DNA from: Streptacidiphilus sp. ASG 303
GTDB taxonomy: Bacteria; Actinomycetota; Actinomycetes; Streptomycetales; Streptomycetaceae
Reading direction: 5' to 3'
Assembly: GCF_020991365.1 (NCBI RefSeq)
Contig: NZ_JAJLRA010000002.1
Span: 124,001 to 188,000, forward strand
Length of the DNA stretch: 64,000 nt
Shown: positions 17,277-27,431 of the stretch, piece by piece
Layout of the letters: every line of letters starts with the position of its first letter
How positions within the stretch are numbered: position 1 is the stretch's first letter
Notes under the pieces: model-generated
Seen by the model: only the letters and a program-made list of their open reading frames with translations
Told to the model about the DNA's origin: nothing
Databases searched by the model: none
Program-made: the position numbers and the translations under genes

Positions 17277-18376
17277 CAGAACAGCACCACCGAGCGCAGC
17301 ACCTCGCCGCGGTGCATCTTCTCGAAGGCCTCCTCGACGCCGTCCAGCGCGATGGTCTCGCTGACGAACGCGTCCAGGTCGAGCCGGCCCTGGAGGTAGA
17401 GGTCGACGAGCATCGGGAAGTCCCGCGAGGGCAGGCAGTCGCCGTACCAGGACGACTTGAGGGCGCCGCCGCGGCCGAAGACGTCCAGCAGCGGCAGCTC
17501 CAGCTGCATCTCCGGCGTCGGCACGCCCACGAGGACGACCGTGCCCGCCAGGTCGCGGGCGTAGAAGGCCTGCCGGTAGGTCTCGGGCCGGCCCACCGCC
17601 TCGATGACGACGTCGGCGCCGTTGCCGCCCGTCAGCTCGCGGATCGCCTCGACGACGTCGCCGCCGTCCGCCGCCACCGTGCGGGAGTTGACGGTGTGGG
17701 TGGCGCCGAGCCGCCGTGCCGTCTCCAGCTTGCTGTCGTCCACGTCGACCGCGATGATCCGGGAGGCGCCCGCGAGGCGCGACCCCATCAGCGCGGCGCC
17801 GCCGACGCCGCCGCAGCCGATGACGGCGACCGAGTCGCCGCGGGTGACGGCGCCGGTGTTGATCGCGGCGCCCAGGCCCGCCATCACGCCGCAGCCCAGC
17901 AGGCCCGCGGCGGCCGGGGAGGCGGCGGGGTCGACCTTGGTGCACTGGCCGGCGTGGACGAGGGTCTTCTCGGCGAAGGCGCCGATGCCGAGCGCGGGCG
18001 ACAGCTCGGTGCCGTCCGCGAGCGTCATCCGCTGCTTCGCGTTGTGGGTGTCGAAGCAGTACCAGGGCCGGCCGCGGCGGCAGGCGCGGCACTGGCCGCA
18101 CACCGCACGCCAGTTGAGGACGACGAAGTCGCCGGGGGCCACCTCGGTCACCCCCTCCCCCACCGACTCGACCACGCCGGCCGCCTCGTGGCCCAGCAGG
18201 AAGGGGAACTCGTCGTTGATGCCGCCCTCGCGGTAGTGGAGGTCGGTGTGGCACACGCCGCACGCCTGGACCTTCACCACCGCCTCGCCCGGCCCGGGGT
18301 CCGGCACGGTGATCGTCTCGACGGAGACCGGCTCGCCCTTGCCCCGGGCCACCACGCCTCGGACCTGCTGCGCCAT
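17276..18376 (-). CDS. mscR: S-(hydroxymethyl)mycothiol dehydrogenase / S-nitrosomycothiol reductase
   Basis: 366 residues. Class III alcohol dehydrogenase pattern: catalytic zinc in [15 protein letters not shown] and GHEAAG, structural zinc Cys in [15 protein letters not shown], and NAD-binding [45 protein letters not shown] is specific to the mycothiol-dependent subgroup. It oxidises the formaldehyde-mycothiol adduct and reduces S-nitrosomycothiol. The ATG at 18376 has GAGAGGTG upstream; an in-frame upstream start would add 13 residues. Operon with the overlapping metallo-hydrolase. Confidence 0.92.
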   Translation of the reverse strand: MAQQVRGVVARGKGEPVSVETITVPDPGPGEAVVKVQACGVCHTDLHYREGGINDEFPFLLGHEAAGVVESVGEGVTEVAPGDFVVLNWRAVCGQCRACRRGRPWYCFDTHNAKQRMTLADGTELSPALGIGAFAEKTLVHAGQCTKVDPAASPAAAGLLGCGVMAGLGAAINTGAVTRGDSVAVIGCGGVGGAALMGSRLAGASRIIAVDVDDSKLETARRLGATHTVNSRTVAADGGDVVEAIRELTGGNGADVVIEAVGRPETYRQAFYARDLAGTVVLVGVPTPEMQLELPLLDVFGRGGALKSSWYGDCLPSRDFPMLVDLYLQGRLDLDAFVSETIALDGVEEAFEKMHRGEVLRSVVLF

Positions 18377-18443
18377 GGGCACCTCTCTCACGGTGGGGAT
18401 CTCTTGCCCCTCCAACCTAGCGACCCGGGGCCGGTCCGGGGCG

Positions 18444-18596
18444 TCAGCGGGCCCCGAGGGCGAACATCACGAAGAGCAGCGCGGCGAAGAGGTGCACCAC
18501 GCCGACGTAGATGAACGCCCGCAGGTAGGCGCGGCGGCGGGCGGGCCGGTCGGGGTCCCCGGCCGCACCGGGGGTCGGGCGGGTCTCGGCGGTCAT
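18444..18596 (-). CDS. small single-pass membrane protein (DUF6126-like)
   Basis: 50 residues: a charged N-terminal half ([22 protein letters not shown]) followed by one transmembrane helix, [24 protein letters not shown] with GGAAGGAAG upstream. It follows the XRE-cupin regulator on the same strand, an arrangement I recall for DUF6126 proteins in streptomycetes. Function unknown. Confidence 0.72.
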   Translation of the reverse strand: MTAETRPTPGAAGDPDRPARRRAYLRAFIYVGVVHLFAALLFVMFALGAR

Positions 18597-18714
18597 GTCG
18601 GGGTCTTCCTTCCTTCCCGCCTGCCCGGGACGCGGGGCACTGCGGGGGTCCGTGCGCCGGGAGGGCGGCCGGGGCTCCGGGGAGCGGCGGCCGGGGTCCG
18701 GCGGGTCGGGGGCG

Positions 18715-19392
18715 TCAGTGGACGGCGGGTCCGGTGCAGAGGCCGCCCAGCGGGCTCTGCAGCAGGGTGTGGACGAAGAGCAGCTCCGCACCGCCCGGGG
18801 AGTCGGCGGCCAGCCGGTGCGGGGTGAGCGAGTCGTAGTGGGCGGCGTCGCCCGGGTCGAGCAGGTGCTCGGCGGCGCCGAGGGTGAGGCGCAGCCGCCC
18901 CGCCGTGACGTACAGCCACTCCTCACCCGGATGGACGCGCACCACCGCGTCCTGGAGGGCCGGGGGCACGTGCACCCGCAGGGCCTGCATGGCGCGGCCC
19001 GGGGAGCCGGCCCGCACGTAGCCCCAGCCGCCGGCCCGGCCGGGGACGGGGCGGCCGCCGCGGACCACGGGGTCCTGCTGCGGCGGCTCCTCGCCCAGCA
19101 GTTCGGCGACGGTGGTCGCGTACGCTCGGGAGAGGCCCAGCAGGACGGGAAGCGAGGGCTGGCGGCGGCCGTTCTCCAGGCGGGAGAGGTGGGCGGGCGA
19201 GAGGCCGACCCGGGCGGCGGCGGCCTCCAGGGTCAGCCCGCTGCGGCGGCGCTCCTCCCGCAGCCGGGGACCGAGGCGGGGCACGTCCGCGCCGGGAGGG
19301 GCGTCGGCGGCGGGTCCGGAGCCGGGGTGCGGGCCTGGGTGCGGGCCGGGCACGGGGTCCGGATCCGGGTCGGGCGCGTCGGTCCTGCTCAT
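18715..19392 (-). CDS. XRE family regulator with C-terminal cupin sensor
   Basis: 225 residues from the ATG at 19392. After a Pro/Asp-rich leader, the helix-turn-helix is LREERRRSGLTLEAAAARVGLSPAHLSRLENGRRQPS (residues ~50-86). The cupin is VHPGEEWLYVTAGRLRLTLGAAEHLLDPGDAAHYDSLTPHR (about 155-200). This architecture is typical of SutR/PuuR-like regulators that sense small metabolites. It is followed by the small membrane protein and preceded by clustered GGCAA/TTGCC palindromes, so autoregulation is likely. The start lacks a strong ribosome binding site. Confidence 0.88.
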   Translation of the reverse strand: MSRTDAPDPDPDPVPGPHPGPHPGSGPAADAPPGADVPRLGPRLREERRRSGLTLEAAAARVGLSPAHLSRLENGRRQPSLPVLLGLSRAYATTVAELLGEEPPQQDPVVRGGRPVPGRAGGWGYVRAGSPGRAMQALRVHVPPALQDAVVRVHPGEEWLYVTAGRLRLTLGAAEHLLDPGDAAHYDSLTPHRLAADSPGGAELLFVHTLLQSPLGGLCTGPAVH

Positions 19393-19422
19393 GGATCCAG
19401 TGGACACCTTCCGTGCCCGAAA

Positions 19423-19449
19423 GGCAAAGTCCTTGCCTCCGGGGCAAGG
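19423..19449. promoter_or_regulatory. overlapping GGCAA/TTGCC palindromes, XRE-cupin operator
   Basis: GGCAA-AGTCC-TTGCC (19423-19437) overlaps CCTTGCC-TCCGG-GGCAAGG (19431-19449), whose 7-bp arms are perfect. Half-sites alternate at regular distance 31-57 bases before the XRE-cupin gene. Confidence 0.6.
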
Positions 19450-19538
19450 GGCGTTCGAACGCAACCACGGGTGGCGGACGGCCGTCCTGGACGGTAAGAC
19501 AGGTTCTGTCCCCACCACCACCCGAAGGGGGACGCACG

Positions 19539-20042
19539 ATGCCTCTTCCGATCCGCACGGCGGCCCTTGCCGCCGCAGGCACCCTCCTCGCGGCGGCGGG
19601 CGCCGTCGCCACCCCCGCCTCCGCGGCGGCACCCCGCACGACCGCCGCCGCCCCGGCGGTGTCCCAGGTGGTCGACGCCCGCGTCGCCGGGCACCGCACC
19701 TACGACCGCATCGTCATCGACGTCAAGGGCAGGCTGCCGGGCGCGACCGTCCGGCGGGTCTCCGAGCTGCGCTACGACGGCTCCGGGGAGAAGGTCCCGC
19801 TGTCGGGGAGGACCTTCCTGCAGATCGTGCTGCACCCGGCGGTGGCGCACAACAGCGCCGGCGACCCGGTCTACCGGGGCCCGCGGCTGGTCAGGCTGCA
19901 CCTGACCCGCGTCAAGGGCTTCGCCTTCACCGGCGACTTCGAGGGGTACGTCTCCTTCGGCGTCGCCCTGGACAGGAAGACGGCCTTCACCGTGCACCGG
20001 CTGGCGTCCCCCGGCCGGCTCGTGGTGGACATCCGCCACTGA
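19539..20042 (+). CDS. secreted AMIN-like domain protein
   Basis: 167 residues. A signal peptide (RTAALAAAGTLLAAAGAVATPASAAA) is followed by a single beta-rich AMIN-like domain: VVDARVAGHRTYDRIVIDVKGRLPGATVRRVSELRYDGSGEKV, then LHLTRVKGFAFTGDFEGYVSFGVALDRKTAFTVHRLASPGRLVVDIRH. AMIN-type domains bind cell-wall glycans or target proteins to the envelope. The ATG is preceded by GAAGGGGGACG. It stands alone between the divergent XRE gene and a hairpin terminator. Confidence 0.86.
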   Translation: MPLPIRTAALAAAGTLLAAAGAVATPASAAAPRTTAAAPAVSQVVDARVAGHRTYDRIVIDVKGRLPGATVRRVSELRYDGSGEKVPLSGRTFLQIVLHPAVAHNSAGDPVYRGPRLVRLHLTRVKGFAFTGDFEGYVSFGVALDRKTAFTVHRLASPGRLVVDIRH

Positions 20043-20060
20043 CGGCCGCCGGACGGCCGC

Positions 20061-20107
20061 CCCCGCGGCGGAGGCACGGTGTCCGGCCACCGTCCTCCGC
20101 CGCGGGG
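20061..20107. terminator. bidirectional hairpin terminator
   Basis: 20-bp stem with a single bulged C and loop TCCGGC, between the convergent AMIN-like gene and the acyl-CoA synthetase. The right arm reads CACCGTCCTCCGCCGCGGGG. Confidence 0.7.
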
Positions 20108-20112
20108 TGTCC

Positions 20113-21774
20113 TCACCGCGGCCCGGGGTCCTCCCCCGCCCCGGTCCGCCGCAGCCCCAGCTCGCGGGCCGCCCGTTCCCGCAGCTCCACCTTGCGCACC
20201 TTGCCGCTGACCGTCATCGGGAACTCCCGGACGACCCGGACGTACCGGGGGACCTTGTAGTGCGCGAGACGGCCGCGGCAGAAGTCGGCGACGTCCTCGG
20301 CGGTCAGGGACGCGGCCGGGTCGTGGAGCACCACGACGGCGCAGACCTCCTCGCCGTACCGCTCGTCGGGCACGCCCACCACCTGCACGTCCGCGACCGC
20401 CGGGTGGGTGTGCAGGAACTCCTCCACCTCGCGCGGGTAGACGTTCTCCCCGCCCCTGATCACCATGTCCTTGATCCGGCCGACGATCGCCACGCAGCCG
20501 TCCTCGCGCATCACCGCCAGGTCGCCGGTGTGCATCCAGCGGTCGGCGTCGACGACCTCGGCGGTGCGCTCCGGGTCGTCCCAGTAGCCGAGCATCACCG
20601 AGTAGCCGCGGGTGCACAGCTCCCCGGGCTCCCCGCGCGGCACGGTCGCACCGGTCGCCGGGTCGGCCACCCTGACCTCCAGGTGCGGCAGCACCCGGCC
20701 GACGGTGGCGGTGCGGCGCTCCAGGTCGTCGTCGCGGCGGGTCTGCAGGGAGACCGGGGAGGTCTCCGTCATGCCGTAGCAGATCGCGACCTCGCCCATG
20801 TGCATGTCGGCGACGACCCGCCTCATCACCTCCACCGGGCAGGGCGAGCCCGCCATGACGCCGGTGCGCAGCGAGGTGAGGTCGTACGCGGCGAAGTCGG
20901 GCAGGTTCAGCTCGGCGATGAACATCGTCGGCACGCCGTAGAGCGAGGTGCAGCGCTCGGACGCGACCGCGCGCAGCGTGGCGGCCGGGTCGAAGGCGGG
21001 CGCGGGGACCACGACGCAGGCGCCGTGGCTGGTGGCCGCGAGGTTGCCCATGACCATGCCGAAGCAGTGGTAGAACGGCACGGGCACGCAGATCCGGTCC
21101 TGCTCGGTGTACCCGAGCAGCTCCCCCACCCAGAAGCCGTTGTTGAGGATGTTGCGGTGCGAGAGGGTGGCGCCCTTGGGGAAGCCGGTCGTGCCCGAGG
21201 TGTACTGGATGTTGACCGGGTCGTCGCAGTCCAGCCCGGCCTCCCGGGCGGCGAGGGCCGTCGGGTCCACGCCCGCGCCGTCGTCGAGCAGGGCCTGCCA
21301 GGAGGCGTCGTCGACCATGACGGCGCCGCGCAGGGCGGGGCAGCGCGGCCGGACCTCCTCGACCATCTCGCGGTAGGCGCTGCCGCGGTGGGCGGTCTGG
21401 GTGAAGAGCAGGCTCACGCCGGACTGGTTGAGGACGTACTCCAGCTCGTGCACCCGGTAGGCGGGGTTGACGGTCACCATGACGGCGCCGACGCGGGCGG
21501 TGGCGTACTGGACCAGCACCCACTCGGGGCGGTTGACGGCCCAGATGCCGACCCGGTCCCCCGCGGAGACGCCCCGGGCCAGCAGTCCGAGGGCGACCTG
21601 CTCCACGGCCCGGCCGAAGGCGGCGTACGTCCAGCGGCGGCCGCTCGCCACGTCGACCAGCGCCTCGCGGCCGGGGTGGGCGGCGACCGCGCGGGCCAGG
21701 TTCGCGCCGATGGTCTCGTCGAGGAGCGGGACGTCGGTGGGGCCGGCGGCGAGGGAGGGCAGGGGGGCCGTCAC
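20113..21774 (-). CDS. AMP-binding fatty acyl-CoA synthetase
   Basis: 553 residues. The P-loop motif [61 protein letters not shown] and the terminal catalytic Lys in [14 protein letters not shown] define a complete ANL-superfamily ligase. It resembles FadD/acetoacetyl-type medium-chain synthetases. The GTG start overlaps the stop of the upstream synthetase (GTGA), so the two are translationally coupled. The substrate is unknown; two ligases in one operon suggest catabolism of a specific carboxylic acid. Confidence 0.9.
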   Translation of the reverse strand: MTAPLPSLAAGPTDVPLLDETIGANLARAVAAHPGREALVDVASGRRWTYAAFGRAVEQVALGLLARGVSAGDRVGIWAVNRPEWVLVQYATARVGAVMVTVNPAYRVHELEYVLNQSGVSLLFTQTAHRGSAYREMVEEVRPRCPALRGAVMVDDASWQALLDDGAGVDPTALAAREAGLDCDDPVNIQYTSGTTGFPKGATLSHRNILNNGFWVGELLGYTEQDRICVPVPFYHCFGMVMGNLAATSHGACVVVPAPAFDPAATLRAVASERCTSLYGVPTMFIAELNLPDFAAYDLTSLRTGVMAGSPCPVEVMRRVVADMHMGEVAICYGMTETSPVSLQTRRDDDLERRTATVGRVLPHLEVRVADPATGATVPRGEPGELCTRGYSVMLGYWDDPERTAEVVDADRWMHTGDLAVMREDGCVAIVGRIKDMVIRGGENVYPREVEEFLHTHPAVADVQVVGVPDERYGEEVCAVVVLHDPAASLTAEDVADFCRGRLAHYKVPRYVRVVREFPMTVSGKVRKVELRERAARELGLRRTGAGEDPGPR

Positions 21775-23453
21775 CGGAAGTCCTCCTCGCGGTACTCGGC
21801 GGCGGCGCCCAGGCCCTGCTCCTCGCGGCCGCGCAGGTCGGTCCGGCGGATCTTGCCGGAGACGGTCTTGGGCAGCTCGGAGAACTCCAGCCGGCGCACC
21901 CGCTTGTAGGGGGCGAGCACCTCCCGGGAGTGGGCGAAGATCGCCTTCGCGGTCTCCGGACCGGGCTCCCAGCCGGCCGCGAGGACGACGTACGCCTTGG
22001 GCACGGCGAGCCGCACCGCGTCGGGGGCCGGGACGACGGCGGCCTCGGCCACCGCCGGGTGCTCCAGCAGGGCGCTCTCCAGCTCGAACGGGGAGATGCG
22101 GTAGTCGGACGCCTTGAAGACGTCGTCGGCCCGGCCGACGTAGGTGAGGTGGCCGTCCGCGTCGCGGGAGCCGATGTCGCCGGTGCGGTAGTAGCCGCCC
22201 GCCATGACCTCGGCGGTGCGCTCCGGGTCGCCGTGGTAGCCGGCCATCAGGCCGACCGGGCGCTCGGCGGTGAGGTCGAGGCAGATCTCGCCCTCGTCGC
22301 CGGGCTCCCCGGTGACCGGGTCGAGCAGGGCGACGGCGAAGCCGGGCACCGGGCGGCCCATGGAGCCCGGCTTCAGCGGCTGGCCGGGGGTGTTGGCGAT
22401 CTGCACGGTGGTCTCGGTCTGGCCGAAGCCGTCCCGGACGGTGACGCCCCAGGCGCGGCGCACCGCCTCGATCACCTCGGGGTTGAGCGGCTCGCCCGCC
22501 GCGGCGGCGCTGCGCGGCGGGGTCGCCAGGCGGCCGAGGTCGGCCTGGACGAGCATCCGCCACACCGTGGGCGGGGCGCAGAAGCTGGTGACGCCGCACC
22601 GCCCCATCTCGTCGAGCAGCCGGTCGGCGTCGAAGCGCGTGTAGTTGTGGACGAAGACGGTCGCCTCGGCGTTCCACGGCGCGAAGACGTTGCTCCAGGC
22701 GTGCTTGGCCCAGCCCGGCGAGGAGATGTTGAGGTGCACGTCGCCGGGCCGCAGCCCGAGCCAGTACATGGTCGACAGGTGGCCCACCGGGTACGAGGTG
22801 TGGGTGTGCTCGACCAGCTTGGGGCGGGCGGTGGTGCCGGAGGTGAAGTAGAGCAGCAGGGTCTCGTCGGCCCCGGTGGGGGCGGTGGGGGTGAAGCCGG
22901 CGGGGGCGGTGTACGCCTCCGCGTACCGCAGCCAGCCGTCGGCGGGCGCGCCGACGGCGACGCCGGTCCAGTCGCCGGGGACGTCCGCGAACCTCGCCGC
23001 GTCCTCCGTGCGGGCGACCACGAAGCGGCAGCCGCCGCGCCCGACGCGGTCGCGCAGGTCGGCCGGGCCGAGCAGGGGGGTGGCGGGGACGACGACGGCG
23101 CGCAGCTTCATCGCGGCGAGCAGGGTCTCCCACAGCTCGACCTGGTTGCCGAGCATGAGCAGGATCCGGTCGCCGGGGCCCGCGCCGCGGTCGGCGAGCC
23201 AGTGGGCGACCCGGTCGGAGCGGGCGGACATCTCCGCGAAGGAGTACCGCGCCTCGGAGCCGTCCTCCTCGACGATCCACAGCGCGGTGCGGTCGTTGCC
23301 GCGCGCCACCACGTCGAACCAGTCCAGCGCCCAGTTGAAGGCCTCGGGGCGGGGCCAGCGGAACTCCCGGTGGGCGGCGGCCCAGTCCTCCCGGTGCGCG
23401 AGGAGGAGGTCCCGCGCCTCGCGGAAGGCGTCCGCACCGTTCGTCGCCGTCAT
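21771..23453 (-). CDS. medium-chain acyl-CoA synthetase (AcsM-like)
   Basis: 560 residues, a different ANL subgroup from its partner. The N-terminal [29 protein letters not shown] block is typical of acetyl/medium-chain acyl-CoA synthetases of the ACSM type. [23 protein letters not shown] is the nucleotide loop, GQTETT and [36 protein letters not shown] follow, and the catalytic Lys lies in [15 protein letters not shown]. Divergent from the GAF-LuxR regulator with 97 bases between, so probably its target. Confidence 0.9.
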   Translation of the reverse strand: MTATNGADAFREARDLLLAHREDWAAAHREFRWPRPEAFNWALDWFDVVARGNDRTALWIVEEDGSEARYSFAEMSARSDRVAHWLADRGAGPGDRILLMLGNQVELWETLLAAMKLRAVVVPATPLLGPADLRDRVGRGGCRFVVARTEDAARFADVPGDWTGVAVGAPADGWLRYAEAYTAPAGFTPTAPTGADETLLLYFTSGTTARPKLVEHTHTSYPVGHLSTMYWLGLRPGDVHLNISSPGWAKHAWSNVFAPWNAEATVFVHNYTRFDADRLLDEMGRCGVTSFCAPPTVWRMLVQADLGRLATPPRSAAAAGEPLNPEVIEAVRRAWGVTVRDGFGQTETTVQIANTPGQPLKPGSMGRPVPGFAVALLDPVTGEPGDEGEICLDLTAERPVGLMAGYHGDPERTAEVMAGGYYRTGDIGSRDADGHLTYVGRADDVFKASDYRISPFELESALLEHPAVAEAAVVPAPDAVRLAVPKAYVVLAAGWEPGPETAKAIFAHSREVLAPYKRVRRLEFSELPKTVSGKIRRTDLRGREEQGLGAAAEYREEDFR

Positions 23454-23509
23454 GTTCCCTCCAGATCATCGCCCGGTTACCGTGCATCGTGGAGCGTGTG
23501 ACAGGGGTC

Positions 23510-23535
23510 CCGCCACCCCCGGACGGGGGTGGCGG
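23510..23535 (+). promoter_or_regulatory. leader hairpin before the GAF-LuxR gene
   Basis: 11-bp perfect stem CCGCCACCCCC / GGGGGTGGCGG with loop GGAC ends 15 bases before the ATG and directly precedes the ribosome binding site GGAGAGGG. It could act as a 5'-leader structure or attenuator. Confidence 0.5.
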
Positions 23536-23550
23536 CCGGAGAGGGCACCG

Positions 23551-24498
23551 ATGGAGGACGCGGCGGAGCTGCGCACCGCGCTGCTGGGGCTGAGGCGGGC
23601 CGGCGGGCTGCCGGTGGCGTTCGCCGCCGTGGCGGCGGGCGGGGGGCGGCTGCGGATCGTGGAGCTCTCCGGCCACACGACGGAGGCGCTGCGCGGGCTG
23701 TCGGTGGCGTCCGGCACCGGGCTGGGCGGCAAGGCGGCGGCGCTGACGCGGCCGCAGGCGGTCTCCGACTACCGCACCGCACGCACCATCAGCCACGAGT
23801 ACGACGGCGCGGTGGCCGCCGAGGGCCTGTGCTCGGTGCTGGCCGTCCCGGTCGTGGTGCGGCGCAGCGTCCGGGCGGTGCTGTACGGGGCGCTGCGGGA
23901 GCCGCTGGCCCTGGGCGACCGGAGCCTGGACGCGGCGGTGGGCGCGGCGCGGGAGCTGGAGCAGGCGCTGGCGGTGGGGGACGCGCGGCGCCGGGCCGAG
24001 CGGGAGGCCGCGGGGGCGGCGCGCGGGTCCGGGCCGGGGCCGGGCGGGGACGCGGCGGCGCGGCGGGGCGCGGCCGCGTGGGAGGGGGTCAGGGCCGCCC
24101 ACGGGGAGCTGCGGCTGCTGGCGCAGGAGGTGGCCGACCCGCGGCTGCGGGAGCGGCTGCACGCGGTGTGCGCGCGGCTGGCGGGTGCGTCCGGGGGGCC
24201 CGGCGGGTCCCGCGGGCCCGGGGGACCGCTGCGGGACGGCGCGGGGACCGCGCCCCCGCCGCGGGTGCCGGCCGCGGGGACGGCGGCACCGCGGCCGCCG
24301 CTGTCGCCGCTGTCGCCGCGCGAGCTGGACGTGCTGGCCCAGGTCGCGGCGGGCGCCACCAACGCGGACGCGGCCCGGGCGCTCGGGGTGCGGCCCGAGA
24401 CCGTGAAGAGCTACCTGCGGTCGGTCATGCGGAAGCTGGACGCCCACACCCGGCTGGGCGCCGTGGTCGCCGCCCGCCGCACGGGGCTGCTGCCCTGA
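23551..24498 (+). CDS. GAF-domain LuxR-type transcriptional regulator
   Basis: 315 residues. The N-terminal half (residues ~10-150) is a GAF-like sensor: [54 protein letters not shown] and [22 protein letters not shown] Gly/Pro-rich linker leads to the C-terminal LuxR helix-turn-helix [43 protein letters not shown]. Proteins of this type are often encoded next to acyl-CoA synthetases and probably respond to the acid or its CoA ester. ATG with GGAGAGGG upstream. Confidence 0.88.
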   Translation: MEDAAELRTALLGLRRAGGLPVAFAAVAAGGGRLRIVELSGHTTEALRGLSVASGTGLGGKAAALTRPQAVSDYRTARTISHEYDGAVAAEGLCSVLAVPVVVRRSVRAVLYGALREPLALGDRSLDAAVGAARELEQALAVGDARRRAEREAAGAARGSGPGPGGDAAARRGAAAWEGVRAAHGELRLLAQEVADPRLRERLHAVCARLAGASGGPGGSRGPGGPLRDGAGTAPPPRVPAAGTAAPRPPLSPLSPRELDVLAQVAAGATNADAARALGVRPETVKSYLRSVMRKLDAHTRLGAVVAARRTGLLP

Positions 24499-24511
24499 GC
24501 CGCCCGGGCGG

Positions 24512-24548
24512 GGTCCGGCCGGCGGCACACGGATCCGGCGGCCGGACC
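24512..24548. terminator. hairpin between convergent genes
   Basis: 10-bp stem GGTCCGGCCG / CGGCCGGACC with a 17-base loop, between the GAF-LuxR and HD-protein genes; weaker than the other terminators here. Confidence 0.45.
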
Positions 24549-24550
24549 GG

Positions 24551-25069
24551 TCAGCGGGCTGCGGCGTCCCCCGCTTCCTCCCCGAGCAGCGCCGGGTTGA
24601 CGCGGCGGACGACCGCCTCGACGTCGGCGCGGGGCACCGCGTGCCACAGGATCTCCCGGGCCCGCCCGTACTTGGCGGCCAGCTGCTCGCGCCGTTCGCG
24701 GGGCAGCAGGCCGGCGCGCTCGGCCAGCGCGTTGTGGGCGTTGTCGGCGATCTTCACCAGGGCGGCGGCGTAGTCGCCCGCGACCCGGCGGACCATCTCC
24801 TCGTAGGGGACGGCCGGGTCGTGGGTGAGCCGCTCCACGAGGGCGACGACCGCGGACGGGACGCCCGCGGCCAGCAGGTCGTCCGCCGTGAGGTCGGTGT
24901 CCTCCAGGGTGTCGTGCAGCAGTCCGGCCATGGCCAGTCCGGTGCCGAAGGGCGCCACGCCGTGGGCCACCGCGCGGACGTGGGCGACGTAGGGTTCGCC
25001 GATCTTGTCGGTCTGGCCGCGGTGGGCGCGCTCGGCGAGGGCGTCGGCGTCGGCGAGGGTGAAGGACAC
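24551..25069 (-). CDS. HD-domain phosphohydrolase ((p)ppGpp hydrolase-like)
   Basis: 172 residues from the GTG at 25069 with CAGGAGC upstream. The metal-binding pattern H...HVRAVAH...[12 protein letters not shown]...VKIADNAHN is that of small stand-alone RelA/SpoT-type HD hydrolases. No synthetase or TGS domain is present. Relatives hydrolyse guanosine tetraphosphate or NADPH (MESH1 type); the substrate here is inferred only. Confidence 0.85.
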   Translation of the reverse strand: MSFTLADADALAERAHRGQTDKIGEPYVAHVRAVAHGVAPFGTGLAMAGLLHDTLEDTDLTADDLLAAGVPSAVVALVERLTHDPAVPYEEMVRRVAGDYAAALVKIADNAHNALAERAGLLPRERREQLAAKYGRAREILWHAVPRADVEAVVRRVNPALLGEEAGDAAAR

Positions 25070-25232
25070 GGGGTGCTCCTGGCGGGCGCGGCGGAGGGCG
25101 GGACTGCGGCGTTCCGGGACTGCGGCGTTCCGGGCCTCCGGACGCCCCGGGACGCGGACGTTCCAGGACTCCAGTGTTCCGCAACGCCGCCGCTGCGCCT
25201 TCCCGGGCGCCGCGGACCGTAGGCTCGTGGGC

Positions 25233-25628
25233 GTGGTCCACGTCCTGAGCAGCCGCGTGCTGCTGCGCCCCGCCGACCCGGAGCGCACCCGCGCCTTCTA
25301 CCGCGACGACCTGGGGCTGGAGGTGTACCGGGAGTTCGGGACCGGCCCGGAGCGGGGCACGGTCTTCTTCCTCGGCGGCGGGTTCCTGGAGGTGTCCGGA
25401 CGCCTGGAGCCCGGTGCGCCGCCCGCCTCCCCGGCGGCGCGGCTGTGGCTGCAGGTCGGCAACGTGGCGGCGGCGCACCGGGAGCTGGCCGCGCGCGGGG
25501 TGCCGGTGGTGCGGGAGCCGCTGCGCGAGCCCTGGGGGCTGGTGGAGATGTGGATCCGGGACCCGGACGGGACCGACGTCTGCGTGGTCGAGGTGCCGGC
25601 GGACCACCCGCTGCGCCACCGCCCGTGA
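25233..25628 (+). CDS. VOC family (glyoxalase-like) protein
   Basis: 131 residues from GTG 25233; an in-frame GTG at 25227 would add two. One complete vicinal-oxygen-chelate module: VLLRPADPERTRAFYRDDLGLEVYREFG, FFLGGGFLEVSG, LWLQVGNVAAAHRELAARGVPV and MWIRDPDGTDVCVVEVP, with the terminal metal Glu retained. Members include glyoxalases, dioxygenases and antibiotic-binding proteins; no substrate can be named. Its stop codon lies inside the first unit of a 14-base tandem repeat. Confidence 0.82.
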   Translation: MVHVLSSRVLLRPADPERTRAFYRDDLGLEVYREFGTGPERGTVFFLGGGFLEVSGRLEPGAPPASPAARLWLQVGNVAAAHRELAARGVPVVREPLREPWGLVEMWIRDPDGTDVCVVEVPADHPLRHRP

Positions 25629-25707
25629 ACCCCCGCCCGTGAGGTCCAGGCCGTGAAGCCCCGGCCGTGAGGTCCAGGCCGTGAGGCCCCGGCCGCGACC
25701 CCCGGCC
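25624..25707. repeat. 14-nt tandem repeat, six units
   Basis: Units begin at 25624, 25638, 25652, 25666, 25680 and 25694 with consensus CGTGAGGCCCCGGC or CGTGAGGTCCAGGC. The first carries the stop codon of the VOC gene. The array occupies most of the space before the next gene's promoter. Confidence 0.85.
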
Positions 25708-25742
25708 GGCGAGCGCGCCGGCCCGTCCGGACGCGGCACTCC

Positions 25743-25771
25743 CTTGACCGTTCGGGCATGAACAGTTCAAG
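25743..25771. promoter_or_regulatory. imperfect inverted repeat upstream of secreted protein
   Basis: CTTGACCGTTC, six bases, then GAACAGTTCAAG form an imperfect 11-12-bp inverted repeat. It lies about 105 bases before the secreted-protein ATG, in an A/T-richer patch that looks like a promoter. Confidence 0.4.
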
Positions 25772-25874
25772 ACACCTTTACCTCCGAGGTCTGGCAGCCC
25801 GCTTGTCTACGCGCGGATACTCCTTCGCGGGCGTGCCCCCGCGCCCCATCCACTCCCCCTCGGAGGAACCGAAG

Positions 25875-27341
25875 ATGACGGGCCCTCGCACCACCCTCCG
25901 CCGCCGGACGCTCGGCGCGGCCACCATCCTGGCCGCCGCCCTGGCGGGCACCGTGCTGCCCGCGGCCGCCACCCCCGCGGCCGCCGCGACGACCACCAGG
26001 CACCGGGTGCTGTTCGACAACAGCAAGGCGGAGACGGCCGGGAACGCCGACTGGATCATCAGCACCAGCCAGCCCGACCCGCTGGCGCAGAACCCCTCCC
26101 CCAGCAGCGAGACCTCCTGGACCGGCGCGCTCTCCTCCTGGGGCGTGGCGCTCCAGAAGACCGGCGCCTACAGCCTGAAGACCCTCCCGTCGGGCTCCAC
26201 CATCACCTACGGCAACACCTCCAACGCCCTGGACCTGTCGAACTTCGACACCTTCGTCCTGCCGGAGCCCAACATCCGGCTGAGCAGCGCCGAGAAGACC
26301 GCCGTGATGAAGTTCGTCCAGAACGGCGGCGGGCTCTTCCTCATCTCGGACCACAACCAGAGCGACCGCAACAACGACGGGTACGACTCCCCCGCCGTCA
26401 TCAACGACCTGATGACGAGCAACGGCGTCGACAACACCGACCCCTTCGGCTTCTCCGTCGACCTGCTCAACATCACCACCGACAACCCGCGCGCCGTCAC
26501 CGGCACCAGCGACCCGGTGCTCAACGGCTCCTTCGGGACCGTCACCGGCAGCATCCTGCGCAACGGCACCACCTTCACCCTCAAGCCGGCCGACAACCCC
26601 GCCGTCAAGGGCCTGCTCTGGCGCACTGGGTACAGCTCCTCCGGCACCACCGGGGCGTTCTTCGCCACCAGCACCTTCGGCAGCGGCCGGGTGGCGGTGT
26701 GGGGCGACAGCTCGCCGGTCGACGACGGCACCGGCCAGTCCGGCAACACCCTCTACGACGGGTGGAACGACCCGGCCGGCACCGACGCCGCGCTCGCCCT
26801 CAACGCCACCGAGTGGCTCTCCGGCGCCTCCGGCACGGGCACGGGCGGGGGCGGCACCGGCGGCTGCACGGCGGCCCAGCTGATCGGCAACCCCGGCTTC
26901 GAGACCGGCACCGCCGCGCCCTGGACGGCGAGCAGCACCGCGATCGTCAGCAACAGCAGCAGCGAGCCCGCCCGCACCGGCAGCTGGGACGCCTGGCTGG
27001 ACGGGTACGGCAGCGCCACCACCGACACCCTCGCGCAGACCGTGTCGGTGCCCGCGGGCTGCACCTCGGCCTCCTTCTCCTTCGGCCTGCACGTCGACAC
27101 GGCGGAGACCGGCTCCACGGCCTACGACACCCTCAAGGTGCAGGTGGTCAACGGCTCCGGCACGGTGCTCTCCACCCTGGCGACCTACTCCAACGCGAAC
27201 GCCGCCTCCGGCTACACGGTGAGGAGCTTCGACCTGTCCGCGTACGCCGGACAGACCGTCACCCTGAGGTTCACCGGCACGGAGGACTCCAGCCTGCAGA
27301 CGTCGTTCGTGGTGGACGACGCCGCGCTGAACGTCGGCTGA
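25875..27341 (+). CDS. secreted protein with GATase-like and C-terminal jelly-roll domains
   Basis: 488 residues. The signal peptide ([26 protein letters not shown]) is followed by [19 protein letters not shown] and [41 protein letters not shown], a DUF4350/ThuA-like flavodoxin fold. A GTGTGGGG linker at ~320 leads to a jelly-roll module ([15 protein letters not shown] onward) like the C-terminal binding domain of many Streptomyces exo-enzymes. No catalytic residues are obvious. Low Arg and high Ser/Thr/Asn content fit an extracellular protein. GGAGG lies nine bases before the ATG. Confidence 0.75.
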   Translation: MTGPRTTLRRRTLGAATILAAALAGTVLPAAATPAAAATTTRHRVLFDNSKAETAGNADWIISTSQPDPLAQNPSPSSETSWTGALSSWGVALQKTGAYSLKTLPSGSTITYGNTSNALDLSNFDTFVLPEPNIRLSSAEKTAVMKFVQNGGGLFLISDHNQSDRNNDGYDSPAVINDLMTSNGVDNTDPFGFSVDLLNITTDNPRAVTGTSDPVLNGSFGTVTGSILRNGTTFTLKPADNPAVKGLLWRTGYSSSGTTGAFFATSTFGSGRVAVWGDSSPVDDGTGQSGNTLYDGWNDPAGTDAALALNATEWLSGASGTGTGGGGTGGCTAAQLIGNPGFETGTAAPWTASSTAIVSNSSSEPARTGSWDAWLDGYGSATTDTLAQTVSVPAGCTSASFSFGLHVDTAETGSTAYDTLKVQVVNGSGTVLSTLATYSNANAASGYTVRSFDLSAYAGQTVTLRFTGTEDSSLQTSFVVDDAALNVG

Positions 27342-27393
27342 GGTCCGGCGCCGCGCCCCTTCCCGCCCCCGGGTCCTTCCCGGCCCCGCGCCT

Positions 27394-27417
27394 CCGTCCG
27401 GCCCCGCGGCCGGACGG
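27394..27417. terminator. hairpin between convergent genes
   Basis: 10-bp stem CCGTCCGGCC / GGCCGGACGG with a CCGC loop, between the secreted protein and the lipoprotein. Confidence 0.55.
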
Positions 27418-27431
27418 GCGGCGGCCCCGGC

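Noticed and set aside
20113-23453. Start of a non-ribosomal peptide or polyketide cluster
   Set aside because: The two AMP-binding proteins are stand-alone CoA ligases; no carrier, condensation or ketosynthase domain is present.
25743-25771. PHO box before the secreted protein
   Set aside because: GTTC half-sites are 15 bases apart and inverted, not 11-base direct repeats.
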